Shown one piece after another: positions 24,453 through 32,836 of a stretch of 64,000 nucleotides of DNA (position 1 is its first letter; each line of letters begins with the position of its first letter). This DNA comes from Spirochaetales bacterium Spiro_10. Its GTDB lineage: Bacteria > Spirochaetota > Spirochaetia > Treponematales > Treponemataceae. The notes below the pieces were generated by a model. That model was not told the origin of the DNA. It was given only the letters and a program-made list of their open reading frames with translations, and ran no database searches. The stretch covers positions 35,692-99,691 of the forward strand of contig LVBL01000019.1 in NCBI GenBank assembly GCA_001604405.1, written 5' to 3'. The translations under genes and the position numbers were made by a program.

Positions 24453-25706
24453 ATGGACACGAACGACGCGCGCGAGGAACTTGACCGGCTGTCCGCCTGG
24501 ATAGCGGGACAGACGGAGGGAATGGTCGCGTTGCAGAAGACGCTTACCGCGATACCCGCCATGGCGCCCGAGTCGGGCGGGGAGGGCGAGCTCGCCAAGT
24601 GCGAGGCCCTCGAGCGCTTCCTTTCTTCCCTCGGATTCGACCGGTTCGAGCGGCATGACGCCCCCGATCCCCGCGTACCCTCGGGTCTTCGCCCGAATCT
24701 TGTCGTCACCGTTCCCGGCGCCTGCGACGACCGGTCCGTCTGGATCATGACGCATCTCGACGTCGTTCCTCCGGGAGAGATGGAACAGTGGAAAACCGAC
24801 CCCTGGACCGTCGTCGAGCGGGACGGGCGCCTGTACGGGCGCGGCGTCGAGGACAACCAGCAGGGACTCGTCGCCTCGGTGTTCGCCGCCCTTTCCTTCG
24901 TCAAGTGCGGGATCGTGCCGCCGTACCCGGTCAAGCTCCTTTTCGTCGCCGACGAGGAGGTCGGTTCCGCCTACGGTATCCAGTACCTGCTTCGGGAGAG
25001 GCGACTTTTCGCGGCGGACGATCTCGTGCTTATCCCCGACGGCGGAGACGAAACGGGCTCCACCATCGAGATCGCCGAGAAAAACCTCCTGTGGCTCCGT
25101 TTCTCCACGAAGGGCATCCAGACGCACGGTTCGCGGCCCGATCAGGGCGCGAACGCCCATCTTGCCGCCTGCGATCTCGCCGTCTCGGTCAACGGCCTCG
25201 AGCGGGTGTTTGACCGTCGCGATCCCCTCTTCGATCCCGACCGTTCGACCTTCCAGCCGACCAAAAAAGAGGCGAACGTCCCGAACTTCAACACCATACC
25301 CGGCGACGACGTCATGTGCATGGATTGCCGCATCCTGCCGTCCTACGGCCTGGACTACGTGCGCGCGGAGATATCCCGAATCGCCCGGGAGGTGGAAGCC
25401 CGCCACGGCGTCACGATTTCCTGGACCGAGGAACAGGCCGTCGAGTCCCGGGCTACCGCTCCGGACGCGCCCGTCGTTACCGCCCTGCGCCGCGCCGTCA
25501 AGGCCGTGTACGGCGTCGAGGCCCGTCCCATCGGCGTCGGAGGCGGCACCGTCGGTGCGTACCTGAGAAACGCGGGGATCGACGCCGTCGTGTGGAGCCG
25601 GCTCGACGAAACCGCGCACCAACCGAACGAATACTGCCTTATCGACAACCTGGTCGGGGATGCCCGCGTCATGGCCGCCTTTTCGCTCGGCGCGCGCGGG
25701 GCGTAG
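24453..25706 (+). CDS. M20-family metallopeptidase (dipeptidase/deacylase-like)
   Basis: A 417-residue cytoplasmic di-zinc hydrolase of the ArgE/DapE/CPG2 group. The metal and catalytic motifs are present in order: WIMTHLDVVPPGE (His ligand and Asp), YGRGVEDNQQG (bridging Asp), FVADEEVGS (catalytic Glu and Glu ligand), and a C-terminal DETAHQPNEYC (His ligand). The IQTHGSRPDQGANAH segment belongs to the lid domain. The substrate cannot be read; dipeptidase or succinyl-diaminopimelate-like deacylase are both possible. AAGGAGA stands nine bases before the ATG. The following gene starts three bases after the stop. Confidence 0.85.
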   Translation: MDTNDAREELDRLSAWIAGQTEGMVALQKTLTAIPAMAPESGGEGELAKCEALERFLSSLGFDRFERHDAPDPRVPSGLRPNLVVTVPGACDDRSVWIMTHLDVVPPGEMEQWKTDPWTVVERDGRLYGRGVEDNQQGLVASVFAALSFVKCGIVPPYPVKLLFVADEEVGSAYGIQYLLRERRLFAADDLVLIPDGGDETGSTIEIAEKNLLWLRFSTKGIQTHGSRPDQGANAHLAACDLAVSVNGLERVFDRRDPLFDPDRSTFQPTKKEANVPNFNTIPGDDVMCMDCRILPSYGLDYVRAEISRIAREVEARHGVTISWTEEQAVESRATAPDAPVVTALRRAVKAVYGVEARPIGVGGGTVGAYLRNAGIDAVVWSRLDETAHQPNEYCLIDNLVGDARVMAAFSLGARGA

Positions 25707-25709
25707 GCG

Positions 25710-26726
25710 ATGGCGAGCGACTGGCGCGAGGATACGGCCGGTACGGGGGCGGTATACCTACCGGTAGGTATACCAAAGGCCTTTCAAACCCTCATCGACG
25801 AGGCGGCTACACCATCCTCGGCGGCAGCCCTTTCGCGCCAGATAGTGCCCTCCGGGGAGGAACGCGACATCAAGAGCGGGGAAACCGCCGATCCGCTCGG
25901 CGAATCCCGGTACTGCGTTACCCCCCGGCTCGTCCATCAATATCCGAATCGCGTGCTCCTCCTGACGACGGGGGCCTGTCTCGGGTATTGCCGCTACTGT
26001 TTCAGGCGCACCTTTACCGGCAGGGGCATCGGCTTTATCGGGCCCGGCGAACTCGCCGAGGTTCTGGACTACCTCGTCGCGAATCCCGCGGTACAGGAGA
26101 TCCTCGTATCGGGAGGTGATCCGCTTGTCGCGACGGACGGGGAGCTTGTCGAGCTCCTTTCGGCGATCAGGCGCGTCCGCCCCGACCTCCTGCTCCGCCT
26201 CTGCACGAGGGCGAACGTGTTCGCGCCGGAACGGTTTACGGATTCCCTCGTATCCCGATTGCGCGGACTTCGGCCTCTGTGGGTCATCCCCCATATCAAT
26301 CATCCCGCCGAACTGGGCCGGGCCCAGACCGATTCCCTGAGAAAGCTCGTCGATTCGGGCATCCCGATCCAGTCCCAGACCGTGTTGCTCAGGGGGGTGA
26401 ACGATTCCGCGACGACCCTGGCCGACTTGTTCCACCGTCTTGTCTGTCTCGGCGTCAAGCCGGGCTATCTTTTCCAGTGCGACCTTGCCCTCGGGGTGTC
26501 GTCGTTCCGTGTTCCCCTCTCCGAGGGGATGGCTATCTGGAGGACCTTGCGGGAGCTCCTTTCGGGGCTTTCCCTGCCGGAATACGCCGTGGACCTGCCC
26601 GGTGGCGGCGGGAAGTTCCCCCTCTCCGTTCCGGCCCTCTGTGACAGAATAGCGGATTCACCCGAAAGGGATGTCCTTGCGGTTCATGGACTTGATGGAA
26701 AAGTATACACCTACCCGCGTACATAG
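25710..26726 (+). CDS. KamA/EpmB-type radical SAM protein (lysine 2,3-aminomutase family)
   Basis: A 338-residue enzyme with the radical SAM cluster motif C-x3-C-x2-C at residues 90, 94 and 97 (ACLGYCRYC), PLP-type features of the family later on (VLLRGVNDS, KPGYLFQCDLALG), and the SGGDPL glycine motif that holds SAM. At this length it resembles EpmB, which makes beta-lysine for elongation factor P, more than the longer clostridial KamA. No efp or epmA gene lies in the window, so the substrate cannot be fixed by context. The last part of the EpmB/KamA family (PGGGGKFPL, with the PLP lysine) is present. Confidence 0.87.
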   Translation: MASDWREDTAGTGAVYLPVGIPKAFQTLIDEAATPSSAAALSRQIVPSGEERDIKSGETADPLGESRYCVTPRLVHQYPNRVLLLTTGACLGYCRYCFRRTFTGRGIGFIGPGELAEVLDYLVANPAVQEILVSGGDPLVATDGELVELLSAIRRVRPDLLLRLCTRANVFAPERFTDSLVSRLRGLRPLWVIPHINHPAELGRAQTDSLRKLVDSGIPIQSQTVLLRGVNDSATTLADLFHRLVCLGVKPGYLFQCDLALGVSSFRVPLSEGMAIWRTLRELLSGLSLPEYAVDLPGGGGKFPLSVPALCDRIADSPERDVLAVHGLDGKVYTYPRT

Positions 26727-26864
26727 TATGAAATAATAGACAGCCCTCTGTATAATAATGTTTTTCTCCATTCCATATTCTGTTCTTATACATAGAAATA
26801 CGAAATAGTCCCTTCGTTGATCCGAACATGGCACGGTTCTTGCTTGTAGCTAGCGGGGGAACGT
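26727..26864. other. Intergenic regulatory region before the sigma factor gene
   Basis: Relatively AT-rich for this chromosome. It holds a possible sigma-70 type element (ATGAAA at 26728-26733, 17-base spacer, TATAAT at 26751-26756), then about 70 bases with no recognisable site where activator sites for a sigma-54 promoter would be expected, then the sigma-54 promoter. No terminator is visible after the radical SAM gene. Confidence 0.5.
26829..26845 (+). promoter_or_regulatory. Sigma-54 (RpoN) promoter
   Basis: TGGCACG, four bases, TTGCTT: this is the -24/-12 consensus of sigma-54 (GG at -24 and GC at -12 with the required spacing). Transcription would begin at about 26855, ten bases before the ATG of the sigma factor gene, with GCGGGGGA close to that start acting as ribosome site. 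Confidence 0.8.
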
Positions 26865-27692
26865 ATGAGCGATCATGATTCAGTAAACGAGTATCTGCGG
26901 GAAATCCGAAAGTATCCTTTATTGACGTTTGAACAGGAGATTGAGCTTTCCAGGAGAATACAGGACGGTGACCTTGCCGCGCGCAAGACACTGATCGAAT
27001 CCAACCTACGTCTTGTCGTGACGGTGGCCAGGAAGTACACCACCCCGGACCTGCCGCTTCTCGATATCATCCAGGAAGGGAATCTCGGCCTCATAACGGC
27101 CGCCCAAAAGTACGAGTTTTCCTATAACGTGCGGTTTTCCACCTATGCCTGCTGGTGGATTCAGCAGGCGATCACCCGCGCCATAGCGAACAAGCGCCGG
27201 ATGATCCGGCTTCCGTTCCGCAAGGAGGAGCTCGCCTCGCGCATCAGGCGGGCGTCCGCCGAACTGTTTCAGCGTCTGTCGCGCTGTCCTACCAGCGAGG
27301 AGATCGCCTCGGAACTCGGGGTATCCGCCCGCGAGATCGTGGACATCATGATCAGCTCCGGCTCGGTTACGAGCCTCGACGTACAGCTCGACGAGGAGGA
27401 TTCCGTGTCCCTCAAGGACATTCTCCCGGATACGACGTACAATCCCGAAGAGATGTTCATGAAGAAGTATATGCAGGATTGCATGCGCGAGATACTCGGC
27501 GACCTGAAGGACAGCGAGCGCGATATCATGCTCAAGCGATACAACCTGCAGAACGACGGAAAGACCTATACCCTCAAGACTATCGGGGCCCAGTATGGCG
27601 TGTCCGCCGAAACGATACGCCAGGTAGAGCTTCGCGCCCTCAGGAAGCTCAAGGGCCGCTCGGGCGAGCTTCGAGAGATGGTCTATAACTGA
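26865..27692 (+). CDS. Sigma-70 family RNA polymerase sigma factor (group 2, RpoD/RpoS-like)
   Basis: A 275-residue sigma factor with regions 1.2 to 4 but no region 1.1: NEYLREIRKYPLLTFEQEIELSRRIQDGD (1.2), LIESNLRLVVTVARKY and DIIQEGNLGLITAAQKYE (2.1-2.2), FSTYACWWIQQAITRAIANK (2.3-2.4, -10 recognition), a region 3 (RRASAELFQRLSRCPTSEEIASELGVS), and a C-terminal region 4 with TLKTIGAQYGVSAETIRQVELRALRKLK (-35 helix-turn-helix). The lack of region 1.1 and the short size mark an alternative factor and not the housekeeping RpoD. The gene sits directly behind a sigma-54 promoter, which suggests a RpoN-to-second-sigma cascade. Confidence 0.9.
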   Translation: MSDHDSVNEYLREIRKYPLLTFEQEIELSRRIQDGDLAARKTLIESNLRLVVTVARKYTTPDLPLLDIIQEGNLGLITAAQKYEFSYNVRFSTYACWWIQQAITRAIANKRRMIRLPFRKEELASRIRRASAELFQRLSRCPTSEEIASELGVSAREIVDIMISSGSVTSLDVQLDEEDSVSLKDILPDTTYNPEEMFMKKYMQDCMREILGDLKDSERDIMLKRYNLQNDGKTYTLKTIGAQYGVSAETIRQVELRALRKLKGRSGELREMVYN

Positions 27693-27694
27693 GG

Positions 27695-27724
27695 TTGACA
27701 CGCTGACCGTTCTGTCCGTATCTT
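27695..27724 (+). promoter_or_regulatory. Promoter of the deacetylase-tsaD unit
   Basis: TTGACA (27695-27700), 18-base spacer, TATCTT (27719-27724), nine bases before the ATG at 27734. It starts three bases after the sigma factor stop codon. Confidence 0.65.
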
Positions 27725-27733
27725 GAAATCCGG

Positions 27734-28897
27734 ATGGAACGGCGAAAAAAAGGCGGTATCGGGCGCGATACACGGCACCCGACGAAGGGCAGGGGGACTC
27801 CCCGGCGGACTTCGACGCGAAGCGCGAAGAAAAGGAAGCCCGGATCGGCCGTCATGGTCAATGTGGCGCTTCTTGCGGCGATTTTCGGAATATCGGCCGT
27901 TCTTTTTCTCGGGCGCGCGGCATTTCTGTCCCTGCGCGACGGATCCCCGCGGCACATCAGTTCGCCGGCCGAACGTCCGGTTGAGCCCCCGGCGGTACAA
28001 CCGGCCGCGGAGCCGGCCGGGAAACCGCCAGCGGCGACGCAACCTCCGGTTGCGGCTGAACAGCCGGCAAGCCCGCCGATCGTGCGTCCCGCGGAGGCCG
28101 CGCAACGCCCGGCTCCCGCGCAAAGCCCGCGAAACCCGGCATCCGTCAGGCCTGTCCGGCCCCGCGAACCGGCGGTTGCCGCCCCGCCACCCGAGCGGCC
28201 CAGACCCGAAAAACCGAAAGGCACCCTCATCTTCGTCTTTGACGACGCGGGGCACAATCTCGAACAGCTTCAGCCCTTTCTGGATCTTCCCTTTCCCTGT
28301 ACTATTGCCGTTTTGCCCGGATTGCGGTATTCTGGAGAGGCAGCACGGAGAATTCGTTCTTCGGGCAAGGAATGCATCCTTCATCAGCCTATGCAGGCTA
28401 TCAATCTCGCGATGGATCCGGGGCCGGGAGCGATCAAGGCCGGCATGAGCCCGGGGATTATCAAGGAAATAGTGCGCAGGAATCTCGAGGAAGTCGGACC
28501 GGTGACCGGGATGAACAACCACGAAGGGTCGCTTATCACGGCCGACCGTACGGCCATGTCCGCGGTGCTGGACGTCGTCAGGGAACGCAAGCTGTACTTT
28601 CTGGACTCGAGGACGAACGCGCAAACGGTCGTTCCCGCGTTAACCAAAGAACGAAACATGACACTATGGGAGCGCTCAGTGTTTTTGGACAACAGTCAGG
28701 ATAGGGCCATGATCGTCGAGGCGGTCAGCAACGGCATGAAAATCGCGGAACGCAAGGGTTCGGCGATCATGATCGGCCATATATGGTCGAATCAGCTCGC
28801 CGAGATACTGACCGAGATGTACCCGGAGCTCGTAAGTCACGGATACTCGCTCTCGTCCATCGCGCAGTTTGCCGTGCTCGGAGACGACGTGGAATGA
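27734..28897 (+). CDS. Divergent polysaccharide deacetylase family protein, membrane-anchored
   Basis: A 387-residue protein: basic cytoplasmic N-terminus (MERRKKGGIGRDTRHP), one TM helix (NVALLAAIFGISAVLFLGRAAFL, about residues 43-64), a proline/alanine-rich spacer of about 100 residues suited to crossing the periplasm, and a C-terminal NodB-fold domain of the divergent (YibQ-like, DUF610) type: GTLIFVFDDAGHN, FPCTIAVLPGLRYS, ECILHQPMQAIN, MNNHEGSLIT, KLYFLDSRTNA, SAIMIGHIWSN. The Asp-Asp and His residues of the fold are present, but activity for this family is not well established. The stop overlaps the tsaD start by four bases. Confidence 0.85.
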   Translation: MERRKKGGIGRDTRHPTKGRGTPRRTSTRSAKKRKPGSAVMVNVALLAAIFGISAVLFLGRAAFLSLRDGSPRHISSPAERPVEPPAVQPAAEPAGKPPAATQPPVAAEQPASPPIVRPAEAAQRPAPAQSPRNPASVRPVRPREPAVAAPPPERPRPEKPKGTLIFVFDDAGHNLEQLQPFLDLPFPCTIAVLPGLRYSGEAARRIRSSGKECILHQPMQAINLAMDPGPGAIKAGMSPGIIKEIVRRNLEEVGPVTGMNNHEGSLITADRTAMSAVLDVVRERKLYFLDSRTNAQTVVPALTKERNMTLWERSVFLDNSQDRAMIVEAVSNGMKIAERKGSAIMIGHIWSNQLAEILTEMYPELVSHGYSLSSIAQFAVLGDDVE

Positions 28898-29919
28898 GGA
28901 TTCTTGGTATCGAGAGTTCCTGCGACGAAACCGCCGCGGCCGTCGTGGAGGACGGGCGCGTCGTGCTCTCGAGCGTCGTCGCGACGCAAATACCCTTCCA
29001 CGAGACGTACAACGGCGTCGTGCCCGAGATAGCGAGCCGGAAGCATACGGAATGGATCCTTCCCGTCGTGAAGCAGGCCCTCTCTGAGGCCTCTCTCGGC
29101 GTTTCGGACATCGACGGCATCGCCGCCACGAGCCGTCCGGGGCTCATGGGCTCCCTTCTCGTCGCGCTTACCTTCGGCAAGACCCTCGCATGGGCCCTCG
29201 ACAAGCCGTTTATCGCCATCAACCACATGCTCGCGCACCTCTACGCCGCCCATCTCGAGCGTGACATCGCATATCCCTACATAGGCCTTCTCGTGTCGGG
29301 CGGGCATTCGATCATCTGCAAGGTGTCCGATTTCGACGATATCGAGGTTATGGGCACGACCGTAGACGACGCGGTCGGGGAGGCCTTCGACAAGGTCGCC
29401 AAGCATTACGGCTTCGGCTATCCCGGCGGCGTCGCGATCGACCGGCTCGCGAAGGGCGGGAATCCCGCGGCGGCGAGCTTTCCCCTTCCGTCGCTCCACA
29501 AGGGCGGGCACGAGTACGACGTGTCGTACTCCGGGCTCAAGACCGCGGTCATCAACCAGATCGACCAGTTCTGGAATCCGGCCTTCGAGCGGACCGACGA
29601 GAACATCGCCGCCGCGTTCCAGGAAACCGCCGTGCGCATCCTCCTTTCGCGCCTCCTCAAGGCCGTTCGGGATACCGGGATCACGACCGTCGTCGCGGGC
29701 GGCGGCGTCGCGGCCAATTCGCGTCTCAGGGCCCTGCTCGCCGAGCGCGGCGAGCTGACGTGCGTCTTTCCCTCGCTCGACCTTTGCGGCGACAACGGCG
29801 CCATGATCGCCGGGCTCGGGTACCGGTATCTCGCCCGCGGGGACAGAAGCCCCCTCGACGAGAACGCGAGCGCCCGGGTTCCCGGGTTCCGTAGATTCGG
29901 CCGTCCCCGGGGAACCTGA
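28894..29919 (+). CDS. tsaD: tRNA N6-threonylcarbamoyladenosine transferase
   Basis: TsaD transfers threonylcarbamoyl to A37 of tRNAs reading ANN codons. The 341-residue ASKHA-fold protein opens with ILGIESSCDETAAAVV, has the iron/zinc ligands His111 and His115 in INHMLAHLYA, the VSGGHS phosphate loop, GTTVDDAVGEAFDKVAK, and the third metal ligand Asp in SLDLCGDNGAMIA. The partner genes tsaB, tsaC and tsaE are not in this window. It is translated from an ATG within the end of the deacetylase gene. Confidence 0.95.
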   Translation: MRILGIESSCDETAAAVVEDGRVVLSSVVATQIPFHETYNGVVPEIASRKHTEWILPVVKQALSEASLGVSDIDGIAATSRPGLMGSLLVALTFGKTLAWALDKPFIAINHMLAHLYAAHLERDIAYPYIGLLVSGGHSIICKVSDFDDIEVMGTTVDDAVGEAFDKVAKHYGFGYPGGVAIDRLAKGGNPAAASFPLPSLHKGGHEYDVSYSGLKTAVINQIDQFWNPAFERTDENIAAAFQETAVRILLSRLLKAVRDTGITTVVAGGGVAANSRLRALLAERGELTCVFPSLDLCGDNGAMIAGLGYRYLARGDRSPLDENASARVPGFRRFGRPRGT

Positions 29920-29936
29920 AAACGAGGGGTCTCTCG

Positions 29937-29966
29937 TTGACGAGTTCGCCGGTGATCGGCTAGTAT
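29937..29966 (+). promoter_or_regulatory. Promoter of apt
   Basis: TTGACG (29937-29942), 18-base spacer, TAGTAT (29961-29966), six bases before the ATG at 29973. Confidence 0.65.
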
Positions 29967-29972
29967 TGCCGC

Positions 29973-30506
29973 ATGAGTGCACCCTTTTCGCTTGATTCCG
30001 CGATACGAAAGATACCGGACTTTCCGAAGCCCGGCATTCTTTTTTACGACATAACCGGGATTCTCGTGAATCCCGAGGCGTTCCGTTTTTGCATAGACCA
30101 GATGGTCAAGCTGTACAAAAACGCCAAGGTCGACGCGATCGCGGCGATCGAGTCGCGCGGCTTCGTGTTCGCCGCCCCCTTTGCCGAGCGCATGGGTATC
30201 CCGCTCATCCTCATACGGAAAAAGGGAAAGCTCCCCGGAAAGACCTGGGCGTGCAAGTATGCCCTCGAGTACGGGACCGCGGAGATAGAGGTGCATCAGG
30301 CGGACGTCAAGGCCGGACAGCGTATCCTCGTCATGGACGACCTGATCGCGACGGGCGGCACGCTCAACGCCGCGCGGAACGTGCTTGAACAGGGCGGAGC
30401 GACCGTGTCGGGCTTCTTCGGCGTTGTCGGTCTTCCGTTCCTTGACTACCAGCGCGTATTGGGAGACATAGAAGTAAAAACGCTCGTCGAGTATTTCGGC
30501 GAGTAG
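29973..30506 (+). CDS. apt: Adenine phosphoribosyltransferase
   Basis: Apt salvages adenine to AMP with PRPP in the cytoplasm. The 177-residue protein has IPDFPKPGILFYDITGIL at the start, AIESRGFVFAAPFA, LIRKKGKLPGKT, and the PRPP loop ILVMDDLIATGGTL near residue 125, all in family order and at normal length. It has its own promoter with no leader. The C-terminal region (GFFGVVGLPFLDYQRVL) is complete. Confidence 0.95.
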   Translation: MSAPFSLDSAIRKIPDFPKPGILFYDITGILVNPEAFRFCIDQMVKLYKNAKVDAIAAIESRGFVFAAPFAERMGIPLILIRKKGKLPGKTWACKYALEYGTAEIEVHQADVKAGQRILVMDDLIATGGTLNAARNVLEQGGATVSGFFGVVGLPFLDYQRVLGDIEVKTLVEYFGE

Positions 30507-30555
30507 GTGACCGGTTTCGCGGATTCCGTCACGGATCGGCGGGATGCGAATCCTG

Positions 30556-30584
30556 TTGACAAAAGACGGTCCCTGTGTTAGCTT
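30556..30584 (+). promoter_or_regulatory. Promoter of the tRNA-Gln/tRNA-Glu cluster
   Basis: Perfect TTGACA (30556-30561), 17-base spacer, TAGCTT (30579-30584), eleven bases before the tRNA 5' end. Confidence 0.55.
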
Positions 30585-30595
30585 TCACCTCGCAT

Positions 30596-30666
30596 TCCCC
30601 GGTTGTGTAATGGTAGCACTACAGATTCTGGTTCTGTTTGTGGGGGTTCGAATCCTCCCTGGGGAA
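30596..30666 (+). tRNA. tRNA-Gln (anticodon CTG)
   Basis: Acceptor TCCCCGG pairs with CTGGGGA; D arm GTG/CAC; anticodon stem ACAGA/TCTGT encloses the loop TTCTGGT, anticodon CTG; T arm GGGGG-TTCGAAT-CCTCC. Discriminator A. CCA is not encoded. Confidence 0.92.
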
Positions 30667-30671
30667 AAAGG

Positions 30672-30874
30672 GAGTTTGGCGCGAAAGCGCGAAACTCCTG
30701 CGAAGCAAACAGCCTCGAAGAGGCTACAATGAGAAGCATGGAGTTTGGCGCGAAAGCGCGAAACTCCTGCGAAGCAAACAGCCTCGAAGAGGCTACAATG
30801 AGAAGCATGGAGTTTGGCGCGAAAGCGCGAAACTCCTGCGAAGCAAACAGCCTCGAAGAGGCTGTTTGCTTCGC
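30672..30874 (+). repeat. 69-bp palindrome-rich tandem repeats between two tRNA genes
   Basis: Two perfect 69-base units (30672-30740, 30741-30809) and a third that matches for 54 bases (30810-30863) and then differs. Each unit can fold a hairpin with 7-bp outer stem (GGAGTTT/AAACTCC) and a GCGC-GAAA-GCGC top, and a 6-bp AGCCTC-GAA-GAGGCT hairpin. In the third copy the second hairpin grows to a perfect 17-bp stem (30838-30854 with 30858-30874). The units keep an open reading frame but overlap the tRNA, so I do not call a gene. No gene lies between 30507 and 31120 other than the two tRNAs. Confidence 0.9.
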
Positions 30875-30877
30875 AAT

Positions 30878-30949
30878 GGTCCCTTCGTCTATCGGTTAGG
30901 ACATGAGATTCTCAATCTTAAAAGACGGGTTCGATTCCCGTAGGGACCG
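30878..30949 (+). tRNA. tRNA-Glu (anticodon CTC)
   Basis: Acceptor GGTCCCT/AGGGACC; anticodon stem TGAGA/TCTTA around TTCTCAA, anticodon CTC; T arm ACGGG-TTCGATT-CCCGT; discriminator G. No encoded CCA. It begins three bases after the long hairpin of the repeat block. Confidence 0.93.
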
Positions 30950-30951
30950 AA

Positions 30952-30984
30952 AGCGGCTGCCGGAAACGGTAGCCGCTTTTTTTT
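30952..30984 (+). terminator. Rho-independent terminator of the tRNA-Gln/Glu unit
   Basis: A 10-bp stem (AGCGGCTGCC with GGTAGCCGCT, one G-T pair), a six-base loop, then a run of eight T. Confidence 0.9.
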
Positions 30985-31120
30985 CGCCTTCAGCGCGATC
31001 CACCGACCGTCGGGCCGGTCGCGCAGTCATGCGCCGGGCGATCCCGCTCGGCCGCCTCGGGCGCCTTCTTCCGAAAAAGGGGTGGTAAAATCCCCGGACA
31101 CCGTCCATAATGGGGGGCGT

Positions 31121-32836
31121 ATGGGAGAGAAACCGGATACCTTCGAACGACTTGTTCTCACCATGGAATCCTCCGAACGGCGCGACCTCCTGCGTCAACT
31201 TGCGGAGCGCACGGAGTCGAAAAACGAGGACTACAAGACCCAGGACGCGCGCGTCGAGGTCGTTCCTCCCGGCGAGGATTCCTCCCCCGAACGCCAGTTT
31301 ACCGCCCAGCCGTTCATCGTGCGCCTGTGGTTTTCCCTGATCGCCTTCTTTTCGTCGACCACGGCGATCCAGGCCTATTCCGCTTACATGGTCCAGGTGC
31401 TCGGACGGAAACTCGCGCGCCAGTATTCGTCGTTTATTGACATCCGTCAAAGATCATATACGACCGACTTTCACCGGGAGCTTGTCCGCCTGCGCGAGGC
31501 CCAGACGTTCTTTGCCGCCCTTCTCGTGGAATACGAGGCGAACAAGGGCGGTTTTTTCGTGATCCTTTCGTCGCTCGCCATGAAGCGGACCTTCGAGGCG
31601 CTCGGAGAGGCCGCGAACCCCTTCACCGAGCCGTATGACCGGGAAACCGGCAAGGACGTGCGCAACTCGTGCCTTCGTGCCATCGACTCGGTGCTCCTTT
31701 CGATTCCCGAGGACGAACGGGGGCGGCTCTATCAGGCCGCGCGCGCCATCGAATGGATACGGCGCTTCGCCTCGGTCCCGATCGACCGGATACTTTTGAG
31801 GTTCTCGGTGATGAGCGATCTTCAGCAGGGCTGTCCGCTCGACACGGTGAGCGACGAGATCGAATGCCTCGCGTCGGCGCTCGCGAGCGCGCGGAAGATC
31901 CCCATACTCACGCTCGAGGCGATGTACCTGTTCTCGGCGCAGGAGGGCATGCGGCAGGCCGGGTTCGACCTCGAGCGCGAGTGTTCGGCCTTCCTGTCCG
32001 ACGCCTCCCGTCACCTCATTTCCATAAAGGAATTCAAGGGCGCGATTCCGCTCGAGGATTTCGTCCGCTTCTCGGCGGGGAACGTGAACTGGACGCCGAC
32101 GATTCTCGAGGGCGGGGAAGACTGGTTCCAGCTTTTCAAGAACGCGTGGAAAAAGCGGTTCGAGGAGCGGTGGACGGAGTGGAACCGCCTGCATCGCCTT
32201 TCGATGTTGAAGTCGCGCATCGTCACCTTTCTCGGCGTGTCCGAGATGCCGCGGCTCGAATACCATCCCTGGGAGGGCCTGTGGATGCCCCTGTCCCTGC
32301 GGCGCGAGATTTCGGTCTGCTTCCTGAAGGGACTCTTCGAAACCGTGTATCCCTCGTCGATGATGCGGCCCCTCAAGATCCTGCTCGTCGAGGGCGATTT
32401 CTACCGGCGGGAAAACCTCATGGAGTTCACCGACGCGTTCAGCGCCCTCGAGCACCAGCAGAGTCTCCTTCAGACGTTCGAGTCCCGGCTTTCGCCGAAG
32501 GGGGACATCGGCGAGGGATTCGAGCTCATACAGCGGGAGAGGATCGCGACGGTCAAGGGGAAGGCGCGGCTCGAGAATCTCATGCTCACCACGGAATCCG
32601 AGACTGAACTCATGATTTCCCGCGTCGCCGCCGCGTTCCGCAGTATAGATCTCATCCTTGCCGGCGTGATCGACGTCGTGAGGGGAGGGCCGTACGAGAC
32701 GCTCGTCAACATGGCCTCGATACAGGGAAAGCAGAACGAGCGGTTCCGCAAGGAACTCGCGGCCGTACGGCAACTCGCGAAGGAGGCCCTGTTCATCCTT
32801 TCCGACGCCGAGGTGATCGAAAAGGAGTCGCTGTGA
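31121..32836 (+). CDS. Conserved spirochaetal protein (DUF5312-like), unknown function
   Basis: A 571-residue protein. I do not know its function; its general look (MGEKPDTFERLVLTMESSERRDLLRQL start, then a Pro-rich acid stretch, then FIVRLWFSLIAFFSSTTAIQAY) resembles a family described only in spirochaetes, DUF5312. It is mostly helical, with one hydrophobic stretch near residue 75 and charged helices after it. The start is the ATG at 31121, after GGGGGG three bases upstream and a CATAAT hexamer at 31106-31111. It ends in GTGA, overlapping the GTG start of pgeF, so the two are co-translated. Confidence 0.72.
   Translation: MGEKPDTFERLVLTMESSERRDLLRQLAERTESKNEDYKTQDARVEVVPPGEDSSPERQFTAQPFIVRLWFSLIAFFSSTTAIQAYSAYMVQVLGRKLARQYSSFIDIRQRSYTTDFHRELVRLREAQTFFAALLVEYEANKGGFFVILSSLAMKRTFEALGEAANPFTEPYDRETGKDVRNSCLRAIDSVLLSIPEDERGRLYQAARAIEWIRRFASVPIDRILLRFSVMSDLQQGCPLDTVSDEIECLASALASARKIPILTLEAMYLFSAQEGMRQAGFDLERECSAFLSDASRHLISIKEFKGAIPLEDFVRFSAGNVNWTPTILEGGEDWFQLFKNAWKKRFEERWTEWNRLHRLSMLKSRIVTFLGVSEMPRLEYHPWEGLWMPLSLRREISVCFLKGLFETVYPSSMMRPLKILLVEGDFYRRENLMEFTDAFSALEHQQSLLQTFESRLSPKGDIGEGFELIQRERIATVKGKARLENLMLTTESETELMISRVAAAFRSIDLILAGVIDVVRGGPYETLVNMASIQGKQNERFRKELAAVRQLAKEALFILSDAEVIEKESL

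Noticed and set aside
30672..30874. CRISPR array
   Set aside because: Units are contiguous, with no unique spacers, and the unit is 69 bp.
30603..30899. Open frame of 98 codons across tRNA-Gln and the 69-bp repeats, with a 23-residue repeat
   Set aside because: It covers the tRNA gene and the palindromes; no ribosome site and the repeat explains the open frame.
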